In this document: piece by piece, positions 21,164-28,705 of the stretch | How positions within the stretch are numbered: position 1 is the stretch's first letter | Layout of the letters: each line of letters begins with the position of its first letter | Assembly: GCA_021781625.1 (NCBI GenBank) | Contig: JAJXWL010000005.1 | Coordinates: 1-29,482 of the forward strand | From: a bacterium | GTDB lineage: Bacteria; Spirochaetota; Spirochaetia; JABEVK01 | Length of the DNA stretch: 29,482 bases | Direction: 5' to 3' | Program-made: the position numbers and the translations under genes | Notes under the pieces: generated by a model | What the model was told of the DNA's origin: nothing | Database searches by the model: none | What the model saw: the letters and a program-made list of their open reading frames with translations, nothing else

Positions 21164-22816
21164 TCAAGTCAAAGAGCGGTTAAGCGCCGAAAAGACCGCC
21201 TTAATCGAAGCCGTAATGATATTACGGTCAATTCCAACCCCAAACAACGTCGGTCCGTCGTCTTTGCGCAGTTCAATATAACTGACAGCTTTTGCCGTTG
21301 TTCCTTCTCCTAAAGAATGTTCATGGTAGTCCATGACTTTTAAATTTTCGGGCAACGCAGAGATGACCGCTTCAATAGGCCCTTCCCCTTTGCCATGCAA
21401 GTTTTTTAAGGTTCCCTTGTGCTCGGCTTCGAGAGTAAGGCGAACATTATCTGGTTCGACTGGGTCATCAGAAAGATGATGCGCGACATAGCGATACGGT
21501 GAGTTCTTTGACAAGTACTCGGTATCAAAAATCTTCCAAATCTGTTCTGCCGTGACCTCTTTGCCCGTTGTATCTGAAAACTTTTGAATAACTTGGCTGA
21601 ATTCAATTTGCAGTCGACGGGGCAAAACCAAGTCATATTCTTTTTCAATTAAATAGCTAATTCCGCCTTTGCCCGATTGGCTGTTGACACGAATTACAGC
21701 ATCGTAGGAGCGACCCAAATCTTTAGGATCAACAGGCAAGTAAGGTACGTTCCAGAAAGCCCGCCCTTCTTGAGCTGTAAACCCTTTTTTGATGGCATCT
21801 TGATGTGAGCCTGAAAAGGCCGTAAATACCAAGTCCCCAGCATAGGGGTGCCGTGGATGAACAGGTAATTGGGTCGCCTCTTCGTAAACACGACGAATAT
21901 CATCAATGTCATCAAAGCTGAGCCCAGGATTAATACCCTGTGTGTAAAGATTTAAGGCCATCGTTACAATATCCACATTTCCGGTTCGTTCCCCGTTACC
22001 GAACAAACAGCCCTCAACACGGTCACCACCAGCCATCAGCCCTAACTCTGTGGCGGCCACGGCACAACCCCGATCGTTGTGAGTGTGCAAGCTCAGGATA
22101 ATGCTATCGCGTGAGGGCAAGTGGCGATGCATCCATTCAATCTGATCCGCATAAATATTGGGAGTAGAATGTTCAATCGTGGCAGGAAGATTCAAAATCA
22201 TCTTTTTTTGAGGCGTGGGTTTCCAGACACCAATCACAGCACTCGAAATCTCTAAAGCATAGTCCAGCTCAGTTGAACTAAAGGTCTCGGGTGAATATTC
22301 AAAACGCCATTCAGTTTCTGGCCTAGCGGCAGCGTGCTCGGCAATCATTGTTGCGGCTTTGACTGCCAGCTTCACCGAACCAGGTTGGTCTGTCTTAAAC
22401 ACCACATCTCGAAAAATCGGTGAGGTGGCATTATAGAAATGGACAATGACCTTTTTTGCCCCTTTTACCGCTTCAAAAGTCCTGGGGATCAAGTCTTCGC
22501 GTGCCTGAACCAAAACCTGAATCCAGACATCCTCGGGGATCAGGTGTTCCTCAATCAAATCTCGCACAAATTGAAAATCTGTTTGACTCGCCGACGGAAA
22601 AGCTACTTCGATTTCTTTGAACCCTATCGCGACCAGTTTCTGAAATAATGCCTTTTTCTTCTCACTATTCATTGGCTCGATTAAGGCTTGATTACCATCA
22701 CGCAAGTCGGAACTGCACCACACCGGCGCTTTTTGTATGACTTGATCAGGCCATTTTCTGTCTTTCAACCCTATAACAGGAAAAGGTTTATACTTTGTTG
22801 AAGGTTGCTGAATCAT
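21164..22816 (-). CDS. leuA: 2-isopropylmalate synthase
   Basis: 550 aa. Condenses acetyl-CoA with 2-oxoisovalerate, the first committed step of leucine synthesis. The TIM barrel begins [20 protein letters not shown] (metal-binding R39-D40 region) and includes the metal ligands HTHNDRG in [29 protein letters not shown]. The catalytic signature [10 protein letters not shown] follows. The length and the sequence [17 protein letters not shown] fit the long LeuA2 type. The C-terminal domain (about 430-545) holds [21 protein letters not shown] and [15 protein letters not shown], the leucine-sensing dimer domain. ATG has GAGGAG seven bases upstream. Its leader has an attenuator. Confidence 0.96.
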   Translation of the reverse strand: MIQQPSTKYKPFPVIGLKDRKWPDQVIQKAPVWCSSDLRDGNQALIEPMNSEKKKALFQKLVAIGFKEIEVAFPSASQTDFQFVRDLIEEHLIPEDVWIQVLVQAREDLIPRTFEAVKGAKKVIVHFYNATSPIFRDVVFKTDQPGSVKLAVKAATMIAEHAAARPETEWRFEYSPETFSSTELDYALEISSAVIGVWKPTPQKKMILNLPATIEHSTPNIYADQIEWMHRHLPSRDSIILSLHTHNDRGCAVAATELGLMAGGDRVEGCLFGNGERTGNVDIVTMALNLYTQGINPGLSFDDIDDIRRVYEEATQLPVHPRHPYAGDLVFTAFSGSHQDAIKKGFTAQEGRAFWNVPYLPVDPKDLGRSYDAVIRVNSQSGKGGISYLIEKEYDLVLPRRLQIEFSQVIQKFSDTTGKEVTAEQIWKIFDTEYLSKNSPYRYVAHHLSDDPVEPDNVRLTLEAEHKGTLKNLHGKGEGPIEAVISALPENLKVMDYHEHSLGEGTTAKAVSYIELRKDDGPTLFGVGIDRNIITASIKAVFSALNRSLT

Positions 22817-22843
22817 TATATACTCCTCTTGATACGGTGGTTC

Positions 22844-22863
22844 GACCTCAGGAAATTTAGGTC
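22844..22863 (-). other. Small hairpin between the leucine-rich ORF and leuA
   Basis: Read leftward, GACCT just after the small ORF stop can pair with AGGTC 10 bases on. The GGACCT at the small ORF's Shine-Dalgarno can pair with the same AGGTC, so two structures compete. No U tract follows, so it is not a terminator. Confidence 0.4.
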
Positions 22864-22954
22864 AAAATGAGAAATTTACTTCAACACTCAAAAGCTGAAG
22901 GAGAAAAAGGGACTTTCTTAGGTGTTTTACACTCGAAGGCTGAACAGCGAACAT
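22862..22954 (-). CDS. Second leucine-rich small ORF in the leuA leader
   Basis: 30 codons starting MFAVQPSSVKHLRK and going on SLFLLQLLSVEVNFSF. An AGGAGG lies four bases before the ATG, the best ribosome binding site in this leader. Six of 30 residues are Leu, five of them between positions 16 and 22. It lies after the attenuator terminator and ends 45 bases before leuA, so it is made only when transcription reads through. No homologue is recognised. It may be a regulatory peptide or a translation-coupling device. Confidence 0.5.
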   Translation of the reverse strand: MFAVQPSSVKHLRKSLFLLQLLSVEVNFSF

Positions 22955-22992
22955 AGGTCCTCCTTTTGTCGCAAACGTGATATTTCGTGGTT

Positions 22993-23033
22993 AAAAAAAA
23001 AAGGCCATTCTTCCAGGGAAGAATGGCCTTTTT
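22993..23033 (-). terminator. leuA attenuator terminator (segments 3 and 4)
   Basis: Read leftward: a 12-bp stem GGCCATTCTTCC/GGAAGAATGGCC (extendable by five A:U pairs) followed by ten U. It lies 37 bases after the leader peptide gene's stop zone and 177 bases before leuA. Confidence 0.93.
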
Positions 23034-23034
23034 C

Positions 23035-23103
23035 AACCTGCACTCTTCCTTCAGAGAAATTGAGGGAGAAGAAGGAGGAGAAATAACACCGGTTTGGCAG
23101 GTT
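23035..23103 (-). promoter_or_regulatory. Antiterminator pairings of the leu attenuator (segments 1 and 2)
   Basis: Read leftward: segment 1 AACCTGC (23103-23097, inside leader codons 4-6); segment 2 GGAAGAGTGCAGGTT (23049-23035), which begins two bases after the leader stop. GCAGGTT of segment 2 pairs with segment 1 (seven pairs). GGAAGAGTG of segment 2 pairs with CATTCTTCC of the terminator (eight Watson-Crick pairs and one G-U), which would prevent the terminator. Confidence 0.85.
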
Positions 23104-23113
23104 TTGAACTCAT
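23051..23113 (-). CDS. leuL: leu leader peptide
   Basis: 20 aa: MSSKPAKP followed by VLFLLLLLPQFL. Seven Leu codons, six of them CTC or CTT (one TTA), including five in a row (codons 12-16). This is the sensor of leucyl-tRNA charging in an attenuator: a ribosome stalled there covers segment 1 and lets segments 2 and 3 pair. There is no Shine-Dalgarno; the ATG lies six bases after the -10, so the peptide is probably translated from a leaderless mRNA. The gene belongs upstream of leuA. Confidence 0.93.
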   Translation of the reverse strand: MSSKPAKPVLFLLLLLPQFL

Positions 23114-23119
23114 GAGCTT

Positions 23120-23148
23120 AAGGTAATACCTGAGTCAGTGTCTGTCAA
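23120..23148 (-). promoter_or_regulatory. Promoter of the leuL-leuA transcript, leaderless
   Basis: Read leftward: TTGACA (23148-23143), 17-bp spacer, TACCTT (23125-23120), six bases (AAGCTC), ATG at 23113. The -35 is perfect. Confidence 0.82.
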
Positions 23149-23164
23149 GGCCCGAAAGATTCCC

Positions 23165-23193
23165 TTGACATAAACATGCTCTTGGATGAAATT
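23165..23193 (+). promoter_or_regulatory. Possible promoter of the response regulator
   Basis: TTGACA (23165-23170) is a perfect -35, but 17 bp on the -10 is only GAAATT (23188-23193), a weak match. It faces away from the leu promoter, whose -35 is 16 bp to the left. Confidence 0.4.
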
Positions 23194-23225
23194 TGAGAAG
23201 AATACCGAGAAGGGAGAGCGCACCT

Positions 23226-23600
23226 ATGGCAACCAAGATTCTCATCGTAGAAGATGACAAAAACCTCAACATGATGCTTAAGCTCATTTTAAAGAACAAA
23301 GCGTTTGATTGGGATCTACAAAGCGCGCACAACGGTGTCGAGGCCTTGAAGGTCTTAGAAACCAGCAAACCTGATTTGATTCTTCTCGATATCATGATGC
23401 CCGAAATGGATGGTCTGGAGTTTGCCGAAAAGGTTAAAGCTCAGCCCCAATATGCCTCGATCAAAATTGCTGTTCTTTCGGCCTTGAATGATGCAACTAC
23501 CATCAACCGGGCCAAATCTGTGGGAGTTGACGATTATTGGACCAAACCTATTATGCCCGACACCTTAACCGCCAATATCAAGCGTCTCCTCGGGTTATAA
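23226..23600 (+). CDS. Single-domain response regulator
   Basis: 124 aa from the ATG at 23226 with AGGGAGA eight bases upstream; a longer frame from 23193 is less likely. A complete receiver domain and nothing else: acidic pair D10/D11 in LIVEDDKN, phosphoacceptor D55 in LILLDIMMPEMDG, S85 in IAVLSALND and K107 in DYWTKPIMP. With no output domain it must act by protein contact or as a phosphate shuttle, like CheY or Spo0F. It resembles the receiver of the hybrid kinase at 7370 in layout, but a partnership is not shown. Confidence 0.92.
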   Translation: MATKILIVEDDKNLNMMLKLILKNKAFDWDLQSAHNGVEALKVLETSKPDLILLDIMMPEMDGLEFAEKVKAQPQYASIKIAVLSALNDATTINRAKSVGVDDYWTKPIMPDTLTANIKRLLGL

Positions 23601-24343
23601 CAAGAATCGTTCGTAGTTATTTTTTTCTCATTGTAAGCCTTTTGCTTTTTATGAGCAATTTTCTTGTCCCAGCGTCCGCCCTTAGTTGGTTTGACGGCCT
23701 TGACCCGGGCCTCAAGCAAGCGGACGTCGATTCATTACCGCTTCTTGGGGTGTGGCTTCCTTCCGATACTCCTCGGGCCTTTCGAGACCAGTGGATCACA
23801 GCACAACGGAGTTTTCCTTCCTGGTGGAAAGTTCTACCCCAATTTCTTGTGCCTGTTCGCTTATGCAACCCTGCAGAAGTCGCAGTTTTTGGCTTAGCCC
23901 CCGATCGTCCATGTATCCTTCTGCTTTCAGATGGTAAACTTGTTAAAGTCTGGTACGACGTTCCCTTGCTTTTAGACCTTTCGCATGAAATCGCAGGGCT
24001 CAAATCGCCAAAAAATCACAAAAAAGCAATCCCACTTCCCGATCCTTATACGGTTGTGGCTGATCATTTACTCTCCAAATCGGGGCGCCAAACTTGGCAA
24101 CGTCAGGCCGATGGCCCTCTTTGGGTCGAATCTGGCCCAGGTCATAAGCTTGAAACTTGGACGGAACAAACGATAGCTGGTCCCCTGATCCTGTTAAAAA
24201 ACGATCACGGCCGGCAAATGGCCTTACCTCAAGGCAGTGGGTGGTCTTGGATAAAGCTCAAGGATGGCTCGTGGGAAGCCGGTGAAAAACTCGAAGCACA
24301 ATCCACCCTGGGTGGTAAGGAAGTCAGAAAACCGCTACACTAA
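23537..24343 (+). CDS. Exported protein of unknown function (start uncertain)
   Basis: Up to 268 aa from the TTG at 23537, which lies within the response regulator gene. A good signal peptide (IVRSYFFLIVSLLLFMSNFLVPASA-LSW) covers residues 24-48 of that reading. No ATG, GTG or TTG starts between the regulator's stop (23600) and the signal core; the first ATG (23651) would cut the signal peptide in half. So either the TTG is used or the start is a rare ATA, ATC or ATT near 23597-23609. The mature part has a thioredoxin-like flavour (PCILLLSDGKLVKVWYDVPLLLDL) but no active-site CxxC. It ends in a polar, glycine-rich region. Family not recognised. Confidence 0.65.
   Translation: MDQTYYARHLNRQYQASPRVITRIVRSYFFLIVSLLLFMSNFLVPASALSWFDGLDPGLKQADVDSLPLLGVWLPSDTPRAFRDQWITAQRSFPSWWKVLPQFLVPVRLCNPAEVAVFGLAPDRPCILLLSDGKLVKVWYDVPLLLDLSHEIAGLKSPKNHKKAIPLPDPYTVVADHLLSKSGRQTWQRQADGPLWVESGPGHKLETWTEQTIAGPLILLKNDHGRQMALPQGSGWSWIKLKDGSWEAGEKLEAQSTLGGKEVRKPLH
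24336..24341 (+). promoter_or_regulatory. -10 of the DEAH helicase gene, leaderless
   Basis: TACACT (24336-24341), then six bases to the ATG at 24348. No TTG-type -35 is found at 17 bp, so the promoter is weaker than the others of this type. Confidence 0.4.
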
Positions 24344-24347
24344 GCCC

Positions 24348-26882
24348 ATGGATCCTCATCAACTTCCGGTTTACCGCGAAAAAGAAAGAATACTCGACGC
24401 TTTGGCCCATCATCCTGTGGTTGTGGTTGAAAGCCCTACGGGATCGGGAAAAACTACACAGCTACCTCTCATCTTGCATGAAGCCGGCTACGCCAAACAG
24501 GGCGTTATCGGGGTCACCCAGCCTCGTCGGATTGCTGCCGTCGGTGTCAGTGAATACATAGCCCGCCAATTAAATGTCTCGATTCCTAGTCTTGTTGGTT
24601 ACAAAATGCGGTTTGAGGATCGGACAACACTTGAAACCCGCATTAAAATTATGACCGATGGCACCTTACTTCAAGAGATTAAAACTGATCCGCTGTTAAG
24701 CCACTATTCCGTGATTCTTGTCGACGAGGCCCATGAACGATCCCTTAACATTGATTTTATTTTGGGGCTTTTAAAAAACATCTTAAAAGTTCGACCAGAG
24801 TTTCGGGTAATTGTTTCTTCAGCCACGATCAATGCCGATGTCTTCTCCACCTATTTTGATGGGGCCCCTGTCGTAAGAATTGAAACACAAACCTTTCCTG
24901 TGGAGCTGAAGTGGGCCCCCTTAGATCTGGGCGATAGCGAAGATGCCCTCATTTTGAAACTTGTCGATCTGGTTTCAGAAGCTGTTGGTTCGGGACGTCC
25001 CGGTGATATTTTAGTCTTTCTTTCTGGGGAAAAGCTGATCAAGGACACCTCGGCCGCTTTAATTTCAGCTGGGTTGGGTCGTCGGCTTTGGATTTTGCCT
25101 TTGTACGGCAAGCTTTCCAACGAGGAACAAGAACGGGTGTTCCTCCCCACTCCCGAAGGAAAGACAAAAGTCATCTTGTCGACGAATATTGCGGAAACCT
25201 CAGTTACCATTGATGGCGTTACCACTGTCATTGACTCTGGACAGGCAAAAATCAATTACTACAATCCTAAAACATTTACAGCAGCCTTAATCGAAAGTCC
25301 TGTATCGAAAGCAAGTTGTCAGCAAAGGCGTGGACGAGCAGGACGAACAGGACCTGGGGTATGCTATAGGCTCTACTCCCAAGAGAATTTCGATGAGCGG
25401 CCACTCTACACTCTTGAGGAAATTTACCGGACCGATCTTTCTGAAGTCGTTTTACGAATGGCTGAAATTGGCATACGAGATTTTGAAAGCTTTGACTTTT
25501 TGTCGCCTCCCAATTCGCAAGGAATTCTTGGCGCTATTGAGGCGTTGAATTTGTTAGAAGCCCTCAACCCCGATCGTTCGTTGTCAAATATTGGCAAAAT
25601 GATGGCACAGTTCCCCCTGTTGCCGCGTCATAGTCGTATGATTGTGGAGGCTGTTTACAGCTATCCCGAAGTTCTCAGAGAAGTGACTATTGCTGCAACT
25701 TTTCTTTCAACGGATTCGCCATTTCTCTTACCTCAAGGCGAAGAAATGGAAGCTCGCCGGGCTCATCACACGTTTCGAGATGCCGATGGAGATTTTGTCA
25801 GCTACCTCACCATCTTTGATGCCTTTTTGAAAAGTCGTGACCGCGAGAATTTTTGTCGCCGCTACTACTTGGATTTTAAAACCATGAATGAGTTGGTGAA
25901 CATTCAGTCTCAACTCGAAGAGATCCTTTCTCGCTTAGGGGTCCCTATTCAGTCGGGAGGTTCACACTCCGACTACTTGTGCGCCGTGGCTAAAGGGTTA
26001 ATTCAATTTGTTTGTATGCACTCTGGACGTGGTGTGTACCGGAGTGTAACCGCTGAAAAAATCTATATTCACCCTGGATCCGTCCTCTTTAAAGAAACGC
26101 CATCGTTTTTGGTAGCAGGTGAAATTGTTAAGACTAGTCGTATGTATGCTCGGTCAGTGTCTCCCTTAAAAAAGGAATGGCTTGAAAGAATTTCTGCAAC
26201 TCTATTTCGCTCGCTCGTGGAAGCAGAGCGCCACCCTCAAGAACGGCAAGAACGCACTACAAGTACCCTAGCTGAGCCGACGAAAAAAACAGCCTGGCAA
26301 GTGACCCTGGGACGAGAGGTATTTGACATCGTTTCAGCTAAAGGAGGACAAAAATCAGTCATTCTGGAGTGGGAGAAACTTTCTCGCGTCCTTTCACATT
26401 CAAAAGCACAAGCCTTTAGCGAATTAAAAAATCTTAAAGGGGAATTAAGGGTCTCTGGCCGTAGTCTTCTTGCAGGTTTAAAAGCCAATAAGATTGTCGA
26501 AATTTGCCGAAAGATCGACCCTACCGACTGGGTTATTCATTGGCCGCAAGGTCAAACCTTTAGCCTTCGCAACTCCTTGTCAGGGCTTACCGATTTGTTA
26601 GATAAGCTGATGAAACCCGCAGAAATCTCAATGGGATCAAAAAAATCAGGCAAAGGACGCGACTCAGCAAATCGTGACTCAGGGAACTCGTTGGGTTTTC
26701 TTAGCCTTCAGACTGATAGCCGTGGCCAGTATTGGTTCCGTGTGGAAAAAAACTTTACCACGGCCCTTGCTGACAGCTTAGCCTCTCTCGAGGCCCTGGC
26801 TGACGATGCCGAATCAGTCTTGGATAAGGCAGAATGGAAGATCGTCAATCAAACATACCGAGACTTGAACAAAATGTTGTAA
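24348..26882 (+). CDS. DEAH-box ATP-dependent RNA helicase (HrpA-like)
   Basis: 844 aa from the ATG at 24348; the frame is open to 24264 inside the previous gene, but MDPHQLPVYREKERILDAL matches the usual helicase start. Walker A SPTGSGKTTQ (G32-T36), TQPRRIAA, DEAH at 126-129 in LVDEAHERS, SATINAD (motif III) and QRRGRAGRTGPG (motif VI) are all present. A helicase-associated region follows (RMAEIGIRDFESFDFLSPP...ALNLLEAL) and a C-terminal extension of about 200 residues. HrpA-type helicases act in mRNA processing or ribosome rescue. It is close to HrpB in length but the motifs suit either name. Confidence 0.9.
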   Translation: MDPHQLPVYREKERILDALAHHPVVVVESPTGSGKTTQLPLILHEAGYAKQGVIGVTQPRRIAAVGVSEYIARQLNVSIPSLVGYKMRFEDRTTLETRIKIMTDGTLLQEIKTDPLLSHYSVILVDEAHERSLNIDFILGLLKNILKVRPEFRVIVSSATINADVFSTYFDGAPVVRIETQTFPVELKWAPLDLGDSEDALILKLVDLVSEAVGSGRPGDILVFLSGEKLIKDTSAALISAGLGRRLWILPLYGKLSNEEQERVFLPTPEGKTKVILSTNIAETSVTIDGVTTVIDSGQAKINYYNPKTFTAALIESPVSKASCQQRRGRAGRTGPGVCYRLYSQENFDERPLYTLEEIYRTDLSEVVLRMAEIGIRDFESFDFLSPPNSQGILGAIEALNLLEALNPDRSLSNIGKMMAQFPLLPRHSRMIVEAVYSYPEVLREVTIAATFLSTDSPFLLPQGEEMEARRAHHTFRDADGDFVSYLTIFDAFLKSRDRENFCRRYYLDFKTMNELVNIQSQLEEILSRLGVPIQSGGSHSDYLCAVAKGLIQFVCMHSGRGVYRSVTAEKIYIHPGSVLFKETPSFLVAGEIVKTSRMYARSVSPLKKEWLERISATLFRSLVEAERHPQERQERTTSTLAEPTKKTAWQVTLGREVFDIVSAKGGQKSVILEWEKLSRVLSHSKAQAFSELKNLKGELRVSGRSLLAGLKANKIVEICRKIDPTDWVIHWPQGQTFSLRNSLSGLTDLLDKLMKPAEISMGSKKSGKGRDSANRDSGNSLGFLSLQTDSRGQYWFRVEKNFTTALADSLASLEALADDAESVLDKAEWKIVNQTYRDLNKML

Positions 26883-26895
26883 AACAAAACTTGGT

Positions 26896-26926
26896 AGCGA
26901 CTTTTAGGCCTTAACCCTAAGTCGCT
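26896..26926. terminator. Bidirectional hairpin between the helicase and cNMP genes
   Basis: AGCGACTT and AAGTCGCT frame a stem extended by TAGG/CCTA with a small bulge. It starts 14 bases after the helicase stop and touches the stop of the convergent gene. U tracts are weak on both sides. Confidence 0.55.
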
Positions 26927-27276
26927 TAGCCAATTAGTTTATTGGCACCGCGAAGCCGTTTTACTAAGTTGCGGATCATTTTCACGGCAAAGGCGGGATG
27001 ACTTTCAATATAGGCATCTAACTGATCGTCATTCATAAGAAGCACCTTGGTTGGGGTCTTGCATCGAGCAGTGGCAGAACGAGGGCTTTCGTCGATTAAG
27101 GCCATTTCACCGAAAAACTCGCCCTTAGTTAAAACCGAAAGGACTTTTTCGCCGCCGCCGGTGACGATGACAATCTCGACCTCACCCTCAAGGATGATGT
27201 ACATATTTTGTCCCGGTTCACCTTCGCGAAAAATGGTTTCTCCTGACATGAATTGTTGAACAGGGGGAACACTCAT
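26926..27276 (-). CDS. Stand-alone cyclic-nucleotide-binding domain protein
   Basis: 116 aa. The ATG overlaps the aroB stop (ATGA), with GGAGG eight bases upstream. The cNMP-binding fold is complete: FREGEPGQNMYIILEGEVEIVI, VLSVLTKGEFFGEMALIDESPRSATARCKTPTKVLLMN, with the phosphate-binding cassette GEMALIDESPRSATA. C-terminal helices follow (ESHPAFAVKMIRNLVKRLRGANKL). There is no DNA-binding or kinase part. It presumably reports cAMP or another ligand to a partner protein. Its coupling to aroB is curious. Confidence 0.9.
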   Translation of the reverse strand: MSVPPVQQFMSGETIFREGEPGQNMYIILEGEVEIVIVTGGGEKVLSVLTKGEFFGEMALIDESPRSATARCKTPTKVLLMNDDQLDAYIESHPAFAVKMIRNLVKRLRGANKLIG

Positions 27277-28295
27277 ACACCAGCCTCCAGAATTTTTAGA
27301 ACATGTTCGTCGTCAACCTGAGTCATTAAAGTTTCTCCAAGACACTTTTGAAGAACAAACCTGACAGTCCCTGCTTTTTTCTTTTTGTCATTTTTCATGG
27401 CAGCTAAAATGGCTTTAGGATTCGCCCCCTCAGCCTTGAGCCGAAACTGGTACGACTTTAGCAAGTCGTGAACTTCCTGATACCAACTTGGTTCGGTGAT
27501 GCCGAGCCTCATACCTAAGGCGAGGGCGCGGTCTAAGCCCCAGGCTACGGCTTCACCATGACTCCAGCTTCCATCATAGCCACGCTCAGCTTCGAGGGCA
27601 TGGGCAAACGTATGGCCCAAGTTCAAAAATGCCCGTTCGCCAGATTCTCGCAGATCTCGTTCCACCACACCTACTTTATACAGAACAGCCTGTCGGATAA
27701 ACGCAGAAGTTACTTGAGTGTCACGTGCCAGAACCGCATCACGCTGATTTTGCAAAAGGCTAAACAGTGCTTGGTCACCAAGCATGCCATGTTTGATAAC
27801 TTCTGCTAAACCACCACGGTATTCCCGTTCTGGTAAGGAAGCGACGGCACCCGGCCAAATACGGACTTCACGTGCAGGGTAAAAAGTACCAACAAGATTT
27901 TTGAACCCCCCAAAATCGACTCCTGTTTTACCGCCTGTGGCGGCATCAACCATCGCCAGCAAAGTTGTGGGGACAAGCACCAACCCGATTCCGCGCATAT
28001 AGAGGCTGGCCGCAAAAGCTGCCATATCCGTGACAACACCACCGCCAACAGCCCCTAGGACTGCATCCCGTCCTAGGCCTTTTTCGAGGCAAACAGCCAA
28101 CAGCTCTTCGACTGACTTCCAGATTTTATTTGTCTCACCTGCCTGCCAAACATAATGTGCTGCCGAAGGTGAAAATAACTTGATGGTATTTGTGTCAAAA
28201 ACCGTAAGATCCAAGCCATCCAGGAGCGTTGCAGGGGATTCGGTAAAAACCAAGCGAGAGGTAAACTCGCCGGTCTGAAAGATGATCGGGTCCAT
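27273..28295 (-). CDS. aroB: 3-dehydroquinate synthase
   Basis: 340 aa. Converts DAHP to 3-dehydroquinate in the shikimate pathway using NAD and a divalent metal. Signature parts: GAVGGGVVTDMAAFAASLYMRGIGLVLVPTTLLAMVDAATGGKTGVDFGGFKNLVGTFY, EYRGGLAEVIKHGML, LNLGHTFAHALEAERGYDGSWSHGEAVAWGLDRAL, holding the metal-binding E and two H residues. The ATG at 28295 follows a promoter by five bases. The next gene, the cNMP-binding protein, overlaps its stop. Confidence 0.95.
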   Translation of the reverse strand: MDPIIFQTGEFTSRLVFTESPATLLDGLDLTVFDTNTIKLFSPSAAHYVWQAGETNKIWKSVEELLAVCLEKGLGRDAVLGAVGGGVVTDMAAFAASLYMRGIGLVLVPTTLLAMVDAATGGKTGVDFGGFKNLVGTFYPAREVRIWPGAVASLPEREYRGGLAEVIKHGMLGDQALFSLLQNQRDAVLARDTQVTSAFIRQAVLYKVGVVERDLRESGERAFLNLGHTFAHALEAERGYDGSWSHGEAVAWGLDRALALGMRLGITEPSWYQEVHDLLKSYQFRLKAEGANPKAILAAMKNDKKKKAGTVRFVLQKCLGETLMTQVDDEHVLKILEAGV

Positions 28296-28300
28296 AACCT

Positions 28301-28330
28301 ATTGTATCAGGGGCGGGAAGCGGACTGCAA
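28301..28330 (-). promoter_or_regulatory. Promoter of aroB, leaderless or nearly so
   Basis: Read leftward: TTGCAG (28330-28325), 18-bp spacer, TACAAT (28306-28301), five bases (AGGTT), ATG at 28295. It lies at the 3' end of the ArsR-type gene. Confidence 0.6.
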
Positions 28331-28609
28331 GAAGTCCCGAACCATTTGGCGCACCATGGGGTCTTGAATACTGTACAAACGGCGGTTACCCACAACAAGA
28401 GAATCCACCACACCTTTTTCTTTTAAAACCGCCAGGTGTTGTGAGATGACCGGCTGTGGCTGCTCAAGACACTGATAGAGATCAGAAACGCAGGTGCTTT
28501 CGTGTTCAATTAAACAGAGAATTTTGAGTCGTACGGGATGTCCACAAACTTTCAGCTTTTGGGACCATTCCTCTAATTTTTGCGGCGAACAGGTATCAAG
28601 AGCGGTCAT
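28307..28609 (-). CDS. ArsR-family transcriptional regulator
   Basis: 100 aa. Winged helix-turn-helix: LKVCGHPVRLKILCLIEHESTCVSDLYQCLEQPQPVISQHLAVLKEKGVVDSLVVGNRRLYSIQDPMVRQMVRDFL, the common ArsR layout with recognition helix QPVISQHLAVLKEKG and wing GNRRLYSI. Cys residues (C22, C32, C40, C47) occur near the first helices but not in the ELCVC motif of metal sensors, so the signal is unknown. Its ATG lies six bases after a -10. It is divergent from hisS and sits 11 bp before aroB, which has its own promoter. Confidence 0.9.
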   Translation of the reverse strand: MTALDTCSPQKLEEWSQKLKVCGHPVRLKILCLIEHESTCVSDLYQCLEQPQPVISQHLAVLKEKGVVDSLVVGNRRLYSIQDPMVRQMVRDFLQSASRP

Positions 28610-28615
28610 ACCTTT

Positions 28616-28644
28616 AATATAGCATGTTTAATATATAGAGGCAA
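28616..28644 (-). promoter_or_regulatory. Promoter of the ArsR-type gene, leaderless
   Basis: Read leftward: TTGCCT (28644-28639), 17-bp spacer, TATATT (28621-28616), six bases, ATG at 28609. Confidence 0.72.
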
Positions 28645-28670
28645 TAGACGAATTCAAAGCTTTTCGGTGC

Positions 28671-28699
28671 TTGCCGGTGTTGGGGATTTCGCCTAGAAT
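28671..28699 (+). promoter_or_regulatory. Promoter of hisS, leaderless
   Basis: TTGCCG (28671-28676), 17-bp spacer, TAGAAT (28694-28699), six bases (AACGCC), ATG at 28706. No Shine-Dalgarno precedes the ATG. Confidence 0.75.
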
Positions 28700-28705
28700 A
28701 ACGCC

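Noticed and set aside
22817..23148. T-box riboswitch for leuA
   Set aside because: The conserved T-box bulge sequence that pairs with the tRNA acceptor end is not seen, while the leader peptide and alternating stems explain the leader fully.
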